From: Erythrobasidium yunnanense
Taxonomy: Eukaryota; Basidiomycota; Cystobasidiomycetes; Erythrobasidiales; Erythrobasidiaceae
Reading direction: 5' to 3'
Length of the DNA stretch: 64,000 nucleotides
Assembly: GCA_001600175.1 (NCBI GenBank)
Contig: BCJC01000002.1
Location: 248,001 to 312,000, forward strand
The position numbers and the translations under genes were made by a program. The notes under the pieces were generated by a model, which was not told the DNA's origin, did no database searches, and saw only the letters and a list, made by a program, of their open reading frames with translations. Of this stretch, positions 11,007-24,313 are shown piece by piece (the first letter of the stretch is position 1; each line of letters opens with the position of its first letter).

Positions 11007-14000
11007 TTAAGCGACTTCCTCCAAGCGTTCTCTCTCGCTCTTCTCGCCTTCTCCAACCTCTGCAATACTAGCTTCATTGCTTTGTTCGATCTGTTTCGGT
11101 CGACTAGCTTCAAGTTCCGCCATCTGAGTTTCACATCGTGGACAAGTACAGTCGAATAGGTAGTTTGCTCGAATAGCATGGCGGCGGACTTCAACGGGCG
11201 CGTCTGCTGAGATGTACGTGATGGCTGTGACACAACGTGACGCGGTATCAGTATACAATGCGAGAGGGAAAGGAAGGGAGGAGAGAAAGAGAGACGTACT
11301 GATTTCTTCGCCAGCTTTGATGTCTTTAGTGGCTACGACATAGATTCGGGAAGGCTTGGCTTCTCGAGCTCCGGCATTGACGAGTGATGGAGTTCTCTTG
11401 ACGATAGCATTGGCTTCGCACCTATTCGCAGTTAAGTAAGTAAAATCAGCCTCGGTCCCCGATGATGGAAGAAAGGGAAGTGAAGTGAAACGCACGAGTG
11501 ATTCAAGCATGGATGGCATAAGTAGATACCACCATCATCCTCCTGGTTCAGGGCGACTCTTCCTAACCAAACTAGGAAATTATCGAATCCAATAATTTTA
11601 TCCGCCAATTCTTGCGGTAGATCTTTGTTGATCAACCATTCTGGAAGAGCATTACTCGCTGCTGGACGGATTATAGTCTGTCCTGGGTATTTCAGCTTCT
11701 CTCCTTCTTCTTGTTTGCTTTCTTCTCCGTCAGTGTCGGGAGTGGGGACGTCGAGCGGGGTATAGTATTTCTGAGGTAATTGAAGTGCTTCATAGACTAG
11801 TCTGAACGCATCTATCCATTCACTTGCGAATTGCAGATCCGCTAGAACACCCTGATCTTTATTGCGTCGCGTGCGCTCGTTGATAGCCGTTAGACACTCG
11901 ATCCTGTCGAGCAGCTGTTTTCCGGAATAGTAGACTTCGGTGGAAGATGGGTTGGCGGTCGTTGAGGGAGTAGAGGAGGAAGGAGCCGTGTATAGAGACT
12001 CGAAGCCGTCTCGTTGGGAAGAGACGATCAGGCAGAGCAAGATGCGGAAGACACCGAGGACGTTCTGCTTGCCGTTCTTGGGATCGACGGATTCGGCCCA
12101 TGCGAGAAGAGCAGAATACGAGGGGTTCACAACGGGGCACAATAAGTTGGCATACGTCTCGTTGCCTGTACACATATTACAGCCACATTAGCTCATGCCT
12201 CACTCGGTGCAGGAGACGGTAAGATGTAACCCACCTCGATCTCTGCACAGCTTGTTGCAGAACTTCATCGTGCACTTCCCTTTCTTAGTCTCTTTCTCGA
12301 GATGAGCATCAATAGCTGCAATTGCATTCGCAGCCGACTCTTCAGTACTCTTCTTCTCACTTCCTCCTGCAGCTGGCTTGGACGAGGACGAAGCTTGTTG
12401 CTGCTGTTGTTTCTTGCTGTTTTGCAGTACGGATGGCGGAAGAGGTCTTCTTCCACCGCTCACTTTCCTCACTCCATTCTGGGTTCCCTTCGGGACTTCC
12501 AGCCCTCCCCCATTTCCACCTTTCTCACTCTTCTCATTCGAGTTTAAGCCTTCATGGCTGATACAAGGCACGACAAGCGCATTCGCTGCTTTGCCCAAGA
12601 AGAGTTTCCCACAATAACCACATGCCTGTCCCTCGTTGATCGCAGCTTGGATATTCTTAGTAGGCGCGAAAGCGAACGCTTCTTCTCGGAATATAACACT
12701 CCCTTTACTGAAATCACGGTTGGAAACAATCCCACGGCCGGTGGTGTCGTTGATCCATTTCAGACCGATCTCGCCTTGCTCTTCTGGTTGTACGACTGCG
12801 GGAGATGTGGTAGAGGAGGCAGTGGTGAGGGAAGAAGGAAGGACGGAAGAGGGAAGAACGCTGCTGATCGTCTCGAGGGCGGAAGAAGCTGCATTCGCGA
12901 CTGTCTCTGTAAGAGTAGCTGCAGCGGCTGCAGGAGTAGCTGATGATTTGGGTTTCTTAGATCCTTTCTTCTTGCTCGACGAAGAAGTGGTGATGGGAAC
13001 AGGAAGGGAGTTCTCCTTATCACTTCCTCCGCTCTTCTCAGGCGAACCAGCGGAAGGAGCAGGGAGTGCTTTTGTAGGATGAGCCGCCGAAGACGAAGCA
13101 GCAGACGTCGGGGCCATCTTCGCTAGCTGACTAACGAGATGCGGGTCCATCTTACTTACCGGGACTGGTAAATCATGATTCTTCCCACCTCCAATGAGGC
13201 CCGCCAATCTCAGGATTCTCTCGCTCTCCTCCATCGTACCTTTCTCGTTCCCTTCATCTTTCAATAGTTTCCTGATTCTCTTCTCGCTGAAACTCCATGA
13301 GGTGTTCTCTTTCTTGATCCTATCGATGATCTTTAACAATCCCGGATCTGGACCCCCTAGCGTACCAGAAGACGCTTTCATGCGATGTTTCGTGAGTAAG
13401 TACTCACAGCCTAGCATCACGTCGCTTGGTACAAACGACTCGTTCTCAGGGATGGAAGGGTGGTCGACTTGAAGCAGGTATTTGGAGGGATACGCTTTGC
13501 GCAATACTTCAAGATATTTTATGTTCTGGAAATTCGACATGGAATAAGTGACGAAGTTTTGCCCGTTCATGCCGGGGATGGAAGAGAAGTCCGGCATGCC
13601 GCCGTTGCCGTTGCTGTTGCCGCTGTCGTTCCCGCTGAGAAGCTGGCTCAGGGAAGTAGGGAGGTCTTGAGCAGTGCTGTCAGCGTTGACTGTAGCTACT
13701 TCTCCAGAGCTTTCTTGCGAGACCTCAGGCACAGGGGCCGTAGCTTCTGTTTTTGTGTCGGACGCTTCTGTGACTGGCGCGTCTTGGTGAGCAGGAGCAG
13801 TAGCTACTTCAGACACAGCAGCAGTAGGCTCTGCTTCTTTCGAGGCAGTCTGAGCATCGTCTGCGACTGGTGTCTTTTCAGCTTGGTGCACAGGCGCGGT
13901 CGGAACTAGAGAGATGGAGGATGATCAGTTGAGATGCGAGGGGTTTTAGTTAGTGAGGAGTGTAGTGCACCCGTGAAGTAGTTGTTGACGTTCCCCGCTC

Positions 14001-14404
14001 CATCGTCTGATACTGGCTGGTCTTGAGCGTGGTGCCATGTGCCGTCGACGACGAACTAGAAGCACGGCGGGGACAATAAAGAGTAGAATAGATGACAATG
14101 CAGTCAGTGTTGATCCCTTCAAATGAAATAGCGTGAGTCGTTGCCCACCTTGTACCTAATCTGCTTGTCGGTGGTCTCTGAGAAGGGCACTTTGACGTTG
14201 GCACTCCATACACCAGTACTACTATCTTTACTGAGTAGTGTTGTCCCTTTCCATCCATCAAAGTCGCCTGTTGCAATCACCGTGGATTGCGCTGGCCCGG
14301 TCCTGCCAATCCCACGACCAGAGTATCAGCATGTGTATGTGTATATCAACAGACTGAGTTGATGTATGTCACCACTGGATCTCCTGGGTGTGCTCTGTAG
14401 CCAT
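11007..14404 (-). CDS. SET5: CBM48 (AMPK-type glycogen-binding) domain fused to Set5-like SET domain
   Basis: Exons: 14404-14373, 14302-14149, 14055-13971, 13905-12235, 12165-11496, 11421-11300, 11224-11007; 983 residues, every junction in phase. Residues ~10-90 form an AMPK1/CBM48-type domain (TVIATGDFDGW, GVWSANVKVPF, IRYKFVVDGTW, GNVNNYF), as in fungal Crp1/Mdg1 proteins. A low-complexity Ala/Ser/Glu linker follows. The Set5/SMYD-like part starts near residue 470 (WINDTTGRGIVSNRDF), with zinc-ligand cysteines (CGYCGK, CTMKFCNKLC), LNHSCEANA, IKAGEEISITYIS and the post-SET FDCTCPRCE. Set5 is a histone H4 lysine methyltransferase in yeast. No stop or promoter-like gap separates the halves; two overlapping genes remain possible if an internal start (for example MSNFQNIKYLEVLRK) is used. 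Confidence 0.8.
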
Positions 14405-14875
14405 GATTGACTGGTATAGACTGAGTGATGGAGGAGAAGCAACTTGTCGCAAAGGCACGCTCCGACAATCTGCACTCTGCAAGCTGACACAGGACGAATT
14501 GCACAATCTCATAGCTTGATACTACGCTATGCTACAACTCCATGCCATCGAATTGGTCCCAAGTCAATCCATGCTGATTCGACGCGTTGATGCTCGTCTG
14601 AAGTTTGGAAGTGAGCAAGTAGAAGGTAGAAGCTAGACTTGCAGAGCAGAGCAGAGTGTCAACAATGTTCTCTTGCATTCCAACATGGCTCTTACTAGTT
14701 TCAGTGCATCCCATGCCATGTCTAATCCTTGTTGCCTGGGCTGTCCCTTCTCATCCAACTTGTTCGTTGATTCTGCCTGCTCTTCTTTCTCCTGGCGACA
14801 ACAACATTCGACCATCATCATCGAACAGGGACAGCGTAACACCCATCAAATAGAATCCATCAGTAGTCCTCCACG
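14405..14875. promoter_or_regulatory. Divergent promoter region, CBM48-SET / KAP95
   Basis: 471 bases between two divergent start codons. No gene-like frame. It must contain both promoters; no individual element could be assigned. Confidence 0.4.
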
Positions 14876-17800
14876 ATGTCCTCGTCCTCGTCCTCGCCCG
14901 ACGTCGTGACGCTCCTCGCAAACACACTGAGCCCAGACGCGGGCATTCGATCCAGTAGCACATCCCAACTGGAGTCATTACAGTCATCCAACATCTCAGA
15001 CTATCTCCTATCCTTATCCAGTGCACTGGGCAATTCAACATCAGGCATTCCTTCGCACATCAGGAACGCCGCTGGACTAGCTGTGAAAAACTCATTGAGT
15101 GGAAGGAGTGGTACTACATCAGCAGCGTATGCAGCTAGATGGAAGGACGAGAATCAAGTACCCTCATCGACGAGGGAGAGCGTGAAGAACAATGCACTCT
15201 CGGCACTCGCAGATGGAGATGGGAAAATTAGAACAGTAGCAGGACAGGTCGTAGCTGCTGTTGCGCAGATTGAATTGCCAGAGGGAGCATGGAATCAATT
15301 AGTACCGACACTGCTAGGATTTGTAGGGCAGCAGGAAAACACCGGGTTGAGACAGGCAGCACTTCAAGCGATAGGCTTTGTGTGCGAGGGGATGGTAAGC
15401 GCCGTCTACCAATTTCATTCACACTCTTCTCACTGATAATCCTGTGCTTCCTGTGATTACAGCGCGACCCGAATGTCCTCGCAGCACAATCAAACGAAAT
15501 CCTAACAGCCGTAGTACAAGGTGCAAGGAAGGAGGAGACGAAGTGGGCATCACTCGCAGACTATGTTTATCACGACATAACACTGACTGAGAGTTGATCG
15601 CAGCCCCGACGTACAGAATGCAGCGCTACAAGCACTTCTCAACTCGCTCGAATTCATACGCGCAAACTTCGCACAGGAGGTAATTCTACTCCACTATCCC
15701 ATCGAGTTAGCATATATTGATTATTCCGCGCTTGCAGGGCGAGCGCAACTACATCATGCAAGTGGTATGCGAAGCGACCCAATCCAGCAACCCTACCGTG
15801 CAAGTGAAAGGCTATGAGTGTCTCGTCAAGATCATGTCGTTATACTACGACCAGATGCGATTCTACATGGAGCGCGCTTTATTCGGTCTCACCGTATTGG
15901 GGATGAAAGGCGAGAATGAAGAAGTCGCTCTCCAAGCTGTCGAGTTCTGGTCTACCGTATGCGAAGAGGAGATCGAGCGACAGTTGGAGGCTGAAGACCT
16001 CGATGAACTAGATGGGGAATCCGCTCGGACTTCCTACAATTTCGCACGCGTAGCGTTGCCAGAAATCCTTCCTGTCATCTTACAGCTCTTGACGCAACAG
16101 GAAGAAGACGCTACGGAAGATGAATGGAACGTCTCCATGTCAGCAGGGACGTGTTTGAGTCTATTAGCGCAAACGGTGAACGACGCGATAGTGGTGCCTA
16201 TCATACCCTTCGTAGAGAGCAATATCCGAAACACCGACTGGCACTTCAGAGAAGCTGCAGTCATGGCATTTGGAAGTATTCTCGATGGACCAGACAACAA
16301 GCTCCTCAACCCTCTCGTCTTACAAGCTCTTCCTACACTTATAGAAATGATGATTCAAGACCCGAATCCGAATGTAAAAGACACGACGGCATGGACATTA
16401 GGAAGGATATCGGATGTGCTTATCGATAGTATCAAGACGGATATACATCTTCCTGGATTTGTACAGGCTCTCGTGTCGGGCCTCAATGATTCGAGTAGGA
16501 TCGTGGGAAATGCGTGCTGGGGTATCATGAACCTTGCGGAACAGCTAGGGAACTCGGAGGGTAGCACAAGCGTCATGAGTCCCTTCTATGAGGGTCTCAT
16601 CGACGCTCTCCTACGAACGGCCAATAGGTAAGCGCAATCCGTCAAAGTTTATTTGGCGAGCATACAGCTGACGCGCAATGGATGACTAGGGAGACCAATG
16701 AGAACAACTCGCGAACATCAGCTTACGAAGCTTTATCAACACTCGCTACCCATTCTGCACAAGATACTCTTCCCACCATCTCTAAGCTCGTGCTCGAGAT
16801 CCTCAATCGTTCCGAGCAGCTCTTGAGCGTCCAAGACCAGATCGTAGGCACGGACGACCGGAACAACTACAACGAATTACAATCGAATTTCTGCGGTGTT
16901 CTTACAAATACCGTCCGCCGACTCGGAAAAGACATCAAGCCTCTCTCTGACAGAATCATGACTCTCCTTCTATCCTTGATTCAGTCATCAGGTCGCTCGT
17001 CGCCGATACTTGAAGATGCGTTCCTCACAGTCGGAGCAGTGGCGAGTGTGCTGGACAACGACTTCCAGCCGTACGTAGAGGCCTTCTTACCATTCTTATC
17101 GAATGCCCTACAAGCGCACGAAGAGTATACATTGTGCAGTATTGGAATAGGCCTCATTGGCGATATCTGTCGTGCACTGGGAGAAGCGGCCATTCCTTAT
17201 TCACAGGGATTCATCGAAGCTCTACTTACGAATCTACAATCTCCTGTCCTACATCGATCGGTGAAACCACCTATCTTATCGTGTTTCGGGGATGTGGCTA
17301 TTGCTATTGGGGCAGATCACTTTGGGAGGTTCTTAGAGACGACGATGAATGTCATGGCGCAGGCTGGATCAATGAGAGCAGATGCGAATTCATATGATTC
17401 CATCGAGTACGTCAATACGCTCAGAGAAGGTATTTTGGAAGCGTATACAGGCGTAGTCGGTGCATACAAGCAGACCGACAAGGGTGAGTTCAACACATTC
17501 TTTATACTCTTCTTGGGATCGTTTCTACCATGCTAACTTTGTTGAATTTGCGTAGCCTCCGCACTCATCCCCTTCGTCCCCTCCATATTCGCCTTCCTCC
17601 ACATCTCGCTCACTGACAACGAGCGCACAGAAGCGATGGTTCGCGCTGCAGTTGGTCTGATAGGAGATCTAGCATCGGAATTTAAGGGAGCTATCAAGGA
17701 TGTCCTTGTTAGTGATTGGGTTCAGGACTCGATCAAAACGGCCCGTACGAGAGTAGGCAACCAGGAGACTAAGAACGTTGCGAAATGGGCTAGAGAGGTG

Positions 17801-17879
17801 AGGCTGAAATCTTGTATAGATGCGGCGGTGGACGGTACTGATGACTTGCTGCCAGATGGTCCGACAAGCTACGAAATAA
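14876..17879 (+). CDS. KAP95: Importin subunit beta-1 (karyopherin beta)
   Basis: Nuclear import receptor that binds importin-alpha, Ran-GTP and nucleoporins. Exons: 14876-15394, 15463-15542, 15604-15679, 15738-16627, 16690-17483, 17556-17797, 17856-17879; 874 residues, matching yeast Kap95 (861). The protein is all HEAT repeats: HIRNAAGLAVKNSLSGR near the N-terminus, the acidic loop-like EEDATEDEWNVSMSAG, and DTTAWTLGRISDVL. The final exon of 24 bases supplies the conserved C-terminus, giving KWAREMVRQATK; reading past that last donor instead would give an unrelated tail. Constitutive housekeeping gene by nature. Confidence 0.96.
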
Positions 17880-18795
17880 GCCATACACCTCAACAGGATT
17901 TCTCGCTGTCCTTCAATCGAAGGATGGAATCCAACAATCTCCATCCTCTTTCCTCTTTCTCTGCTTCTTCTCTGCGCCGTTCATCTTTCGCATCTATTCT
18001 TCACCACATCCGTAATCGTTTTCCTCACCTATTTCAAGCGAACATTCTTCGCTACCCTTCAGCATTCCTCCGTTATACATTTATCTATCAAACCTCTTTC
18101 TGTACCTTTTTGTGGCCTTTCTCTATTAGGTTGGTTACCCTGCCGACGATGGCACGTAATCGCTACCGGAAGAAAATTCAATCAGAGGAAACCAAAACTT
18201 CGCCGACTCAAGGTCGGCAGCCTCACGAACGCAAGACCATCTCGTTTAACGACATATGTTCCGCCTTTTAACGTTCTTCTTCACGACTTCTCTCGCTTCT
18301 TTCCGCCGGATGCGTTGGCTGCTTCCCGGCTTATCGGCCTATGGGCTCACACTGTAATATTATTCAACGACAAGAAGGGCATTAGTAATGGGTGGGATCG
18401 GAGCAAGTGATCAATGAGTGCCTAAAGGGCCCTTACATCCTCTCCACGGTTAATTTCGAGATAAGGGGTTTCGTTCGTCTCAGCTATTCTTACTCTCCAC
18501 AACGACAATGTATTTATATCTATTATTCAGTCTTCGTTCATCTCTCTTCCTCCTATAGTCACTGCACAAGGCAAGACAAGCTTTCTCAGTTATAGCTCTA
18601 GCCTAGCATAGTAGCTAAGGTACTTTGCAATAGATCAGCATAGATAGCGTGGTAGGCAAGGAAGCCAACACAAAAGCCATGCCTAAAGGGCATAATGGCA
18701 GTGGATTGATAGATTAGTGCAGCCTTGATGTCAGGCAGAATGCAAGGAATCTTTTCTTCACACACTTCTATAGGGACGGATACTATATCTTGCAT
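17880..18795. other. Intergenic region between convergent genes
   Basis: About 0.9 kb 3' of KAP95 and of the minus-strand orphan gene. The KAP95-proximal part is pyrimidine-rich. No gene, RNA or repeat was recognised. Confidence 0.4.
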
Positions 18796-19791
18796 CTACT
18801 GAGCATTTGGAAGTCCGAGCTGCTGCATAGCCTGAGCTTTGGCTTTCGCAGAGACCCAAGAGCTCAGCACCGGCTTCTTAGCAGCATGCAGCGCAACGAG
18901 CAGTGCAAAAGCTTGCTTGACGCCATATCCACCTATTCTGCATTCGATCTTTAAGCCCGCATTGCGCTGTCTCCGCTTCTGTTTCCTGATCTTTTCGCGA
19001 ATGTGTACTTCTCGTTCACCAGCCATCATCAGATCGCTTTGGGTTCGGTCGTCTTTGTTGGAATACTCGATGTCGGCTTTCGGGAACATGTCTTGAAAGC
19101 ATACCTTCATCCACGCTTGACTGGACTCCCATTCTGCCCGTCGAGCATCCGTGGGTATGCTCAGGTCTCCTGGGATGGCGTATGATACAGCGGGTACCTC
19201 CCAAGTCTCTTGCCAGACTGTAGCTGAAGCAGATGAAGGAGGTTTTACGGTGAAGCGAAGTATGATCTCACGCAGACCTGGCACGGGACAGGGACCTTTC
19301 GGGTATTTGAAGTTGAGAGTGGGTGCCATAGGAAGCTTGAGATCCGTTCCCCGTACGACGTATAGCGGAGGATGACCATTGGCGTCGGTCTTAATGTACC
19401 CCAGCGTCTTGACGGGTTCACCTTGATCGTGGTGATGCCATGTTCTTACGTCCAGATGTCTGAGTAAGCTACGATGAGATCCCATACTAGAGGCACTATT
19501 GTTCCTAGAAGGCGTCGGTGCAGCCAGGTTCATAGCTTGCACGGGAGCAGGCTGTATAGCCAGACTGTCTGTACGTCTGGGCTGTGGGGCAGCATTTTGT
19601 GTCGGGGATACCATAGTGCTTCTTCTGATTACGACTGTAGGCACAGATCCAGCAGATACGCCATCATTCGATGATTTCCTTTGTTGCGCTTTTGCAGCTG
19701 TGGCAGAGCTTGCAGTCTCGCGGCCTGCCGTACGCTTTGAGGGCGACCTGTGTAGTTGTGAAATAGCGAAGAACGCTTTTGACATGGACAT
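18796..19791 (-). CDS. Hypothetical protein, 331 residues, single exon
   Basis: An uninterrupted frame from ATG at 19791 to the stop at 18796. Residues 1-110 are Ser/Thr/Arg/Pro-rich and look disordered (SQLHRSPSKRTAGRE). The middle (about 120-230) is more globular: LRHLDVRTWHHHD, LYVVRGTDLKLPMAP, LREIILRFTVKPP and AVSYAIPGDLSIPTDARR alternate short hydrophobic strands. Residues ~255-285 are strongly basic (REKIRKQKRRQRN). No signal peptide, membrane segment or known domain was recognised. Lack of introns is unusual beside its neighbours, but composition and length support a real protein. Function unknown. Confidence 0.7.
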   Translation of the reverse strand: MSMSKAFFAISQLHRSPSKRTAGRETASSATAAKAQQRKSSNDGVSAGSVPTVVIRRSTMVSPTQNAAPQPRRTDSLAIQPAPVQAMNLAAPTPSRNNSASSMGSHRSLLRHLDVRTWHHHDQGEPVKTLGYIKTDANGHPPLYVVRGTDLKLPMAPTLNFKYPKGPCPVPGLREIILRFTVKPPSSASATVWQETWEVPAVSYAIPGDLSIPTDARRAEWESSQAWMKVCFQDMFPKADIEYSNKDDRTQSDLMMAGEREVHIREKIRKQKRRQRNAGLKIECRIGGYGVKQAFALLVALHAAKKPVLSSWVSAKAKAQAMQQLGLPNAQ

Positions 19792-20483
19792 GGTCAGTTT
19801 GTACAGATGCTAGGCAGAGAGCGGCTCCCGCTTGCTGATAAGGCTATTGCTTGCCTTTGTCGTAAAGAATAAAGGCGGTTCTGAGCTTGTTCTTGCCAAT
19901 CTCACTCCAGTAGTCACTTAGGTTGCATAAGAGCAAAGAATTCGCGGTGCATTATCTAGCCAAAGTCAGGCGCGGCTATTGCTGTGAGAAAGCTACATCA
20001 GGACCAGCCAGGTGGCGCTCGATACGCCATGAAGGCTGAGAAGCGAGTAGAGTGGTGTATGAAAGCTATGGCTTTGCAAGCTCAATCCAGTGTGCCAGAC
20101 GATGGGATGATGACGGAAGGGAGGAAGCAGACGCGCGAACAGTGTCCGGAGCGGTGTCGTAGACTGAAAGACATGTGGATTGCGGAAAGAGACGAAGGAC
20201 GGTTCATGACGCGAATGTATAGACAGCACAAGAAGCCAGCGAGCGGGAGTGAGGGTGGAGCATCCGGGTCAGAGCGTTCGAAGAGCGAGGGCATAGCGGT
20301 CTTCAGGCATTTGTACATCACTCATTTGTACCGCAAATCGTCAGCTTTAGTAGCGTTCTTGTTATCGAGATTATTGGCCTTCTCAAGGCACCACAAGTTG
20401 GAACAGATCAACACCACCTCACTTTCAACACTCTCGCCTTAGACGATTTCAACACTTTCTTAGTACCATCTTTTAATTGGACA
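19792..20483. other. Intergenic region with one weak small ORF
   Basis: Between the divergent starts of the orphan gene and PP2A. A plus-strand frame from ATG 20029 to 20442 (137 codons) contains a basic, cysteine-bearing stretch (CPERCRRLKDMW) but has no recognised relatives and sits where the PP2A promoter should be, so I do not call it a gene. Confidence 0.3.
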
Positions 20484-21852
20484 ATGGACGAGCTCGACAA
20501 TTGGATCGCGCATCTCTCAGCGTGCAAGCAGCTCAGCGAGCCAGACATCAAGCGGCTCTGCGACAAGGCGGGCGGCCCTCATTGCAGCCAAAAGACAGCT
20601 CAGAATATTGCTGACTCTCTACATGCTGCTTTGCTCTATTTCCCCTGCCCTCTACGGTCTCTGTACTGCCCTGCAAATCCGCTGGCGAACGATGGTCCCC
20701 TTGTTCCGCCGTTATCCAGGCGCGAGAAGTCCTGGTGGAAGAGTCGAATGTGCAGCCTGTCAGATGCCCCGTCACCGTGTGTGGTGATATCCATGGACAG
20801 TTTGTGCGTGAACCCTTCACCTGCGTCTTTGGGCCATCGCGTTTGGGCAGCCAGCTAGGCCAGCGCTGGGGACAGACAGAGAAGCGAATAATACTGACTG
20901 TCCGCGTATTGGAAACACAGCACGATCTATCAGAACTGTTCAGGATTGGCGGCAACTCGCCAGATACAAACTACCTTTTCATGGGAGATTACGTCGACCG
21001 AGGGTACTACAGTGTAGAGACGGTCACCCTGCTAGTAGCCATGAAGGTTCGGTACAGAGATAGAGTGACTATTCTGAGAGGAAACCACGAATCAAGACAG
21101 ATCACCCAAGTTTACGGATTCTACGACGAATGCTTGAGGAAATACGGCAACGCAAACGTCTGGAAATGCTTCACCGACCTATTCGACTACCTCCCTCTTA
21201 CAGCCCTTATCGAAAACCAGGTGCGTCAATCTCAAGGTGTTTCAGTTTCCCGACGGTCCTGACGCATGATCCGTCTTGCTTTCTTTTCAGATATTCTGCC
21301 TGCACGGCGGTCTCTCCCCTTCTATCGACACTCTAGACCATATCCGCTCTATCGACCGCATTCAAGAAGTACCACACGAAGGTCCCATGTGCGACTTGTT
21401 ATGGTCAGATCCAGATGATAGATGCGGATGGGGCATTTCACCGCGAGGCGCAGGATATACCTTCGGACAAGATATTTCAGAAGCATTCAACCATAACAAT
21501 GGGTTAACGCTAGTAGCCCGAGCGCATCAGGTACATTTCGGCGCCTCGTTTATCATCGGTGTTCAGGCTGACCGGTTTTCTATTCAGCTTGTTATGGAAG
21601 GCTTCAACTGGTCGCATGAGAAGAACGTAGTCACCATCTTCAGTGCACCGAACTACTGCTACAGATGCGGAAATCAAGCAGCAATCATGGAGATTGACCA
21701 AAACTCGCAATTCACCTTTTTGCAATTCGACCCCGCGCCCAGAGCTGGAGAGCCGCTAGTCAGTAGAAGAGTACCAGATGTGAGTCTATATGTCTTAGGC
21801 AGGAGAAGCTACATAAGCTGACTTACATCTGGACATACAGTATTTCCTGTAA
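20484..21852 (+). CDS. PPH21: Protein phosphatase 2A catalytic subunit
   Basis: Ser/Thr phosphatase catalytic subunit of the PP2A holoenzyme. Exons: 20484-20567, 20720-20803, 20921-21220, 21291-21530, 21588-21779, 21841-21852; 303 residues. Metal-ligand motifs are all present: [37 protein letters not shown], and the later histidines in ARAHQLV. The C-terminus is the PP2A-specific tail ending RRVPDYFL, the site of carboxymethylation, which separates it from PP4 and PP6. The last exon encodes only YFL. The first intron (20568-20719) appears to have a GC donor, supported by exact continuity of LCDKAREVL. Confidence 0.95.
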
Positions 21853-22307
21853 AAGCCGGATCCGGTTTATCGCAGATAATTCTGTCTCTAGAGAATCGAC
21901 ATACGTTCTGCCATCACTAGGATCATGCAAATGCTTAGATGCTCAGCTGGGAAGAGGACCTTCCATTCGCTTTCCGCAAATGTGATCATATACCACCCGA
22001 ACTTCCTGGACAATCCCTACGATGCCCCATGTCCTCTTTCGTCTCTCTTCCTACATCTCCTCTCTACCTTTCACCCCGGTCTTTGTCTTGACCTCCTTCA
22101 CGAAGCAGTCTATCCGATTAAAATGCTAGGGCAAGTTTGGGCTTCGGTTTAGCTTTTAGATAAAGCAAGTGTAACGCTTAGCTCTGTGTGCAAGAATTTA
22201 CAAATTAATACATTCGAAAGTGTTACGCGCCGATAGCATCTAGCTTACCGGTCTCTTGCGTCGCCTTGCTTTCCAGCTGTCTTCAGACGCGCAAGATATC
22301 AATATCG
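21853..22307. other. Intergenic region between PP2A and SIT4 genes
   Basis: 455 bases between two genes in the same direction. It should contain the PP2A terminator and the SIT4 promoter. Nothing specific recognised. Confidence 0.4.
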
Positions 22308-23748
<1,441 letters not shown>

Positions 23749-24313
23749 CTATACGTTCCTGTGCATGCATGTTTGCGCTTTTATGCCTAAGTAATCAGTT
23801 AAAGCATGTTGTTGCAGCCATAGTGCACTCTGTAGCATTGCTATGTCATAACGTGCCTTCCAAGCTAGTATTGCTTATTGTCTTGCCTTCTTGAGGCCGC
23901 TTGCCTTCGTGCGAACCGCCGAACACTGCCAGCTGGGAAGCGCATCCAAGCTTCACTCGTCGTCCATCAAAGAATGCTTGCCAGTCTCTTGATTTGTGAT
24001 GCGCTATGCTCAGGCTTCCTGCCCAAGAGCAAGACCTGGTCTTCCCAGCTCAAATATGCGCCGTCTGAAGAACGGCTTGCGGCCATTCCCAATCTGCAGA
24101 AGACATTCTCCGAGCTCTTTTGAGACCTTAGGCTGAGCATTACTGACCCGTCGCGTTCGCGTCTTCCCCTGGCTTAATCCCCTGAGCTCGCCGTCATTCT
24201 TCAGTTCTCGTCCGTATTTTAGCTCGCTCTCCTACCACCACTTCCTTCCTCTTTCTTTCCTCCATCACTGATTAAGAGGAAACATCAAACCCTGACTAGG
24301 AAGCGCGCCAGAC
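23749..24313. other. Intergenic region, 565 bases
   Basis: Between SIT4 and the zinc-finger gene, same strand. A pyrimidine-rich segment at about 24190-24265 precedes the next gene and looks like its promoter or leader. A short open frame at 23878-24123 has no recognised relatives. Confidence 0.35.

Noticed and set aside
20029-20442. Small cysteine-containing ORF between the orphan gene and PP2A
   Set aside because: Could be a small gene, but no relatives are recognised and its end is 41 bases from the PP2A start; not enough to call.
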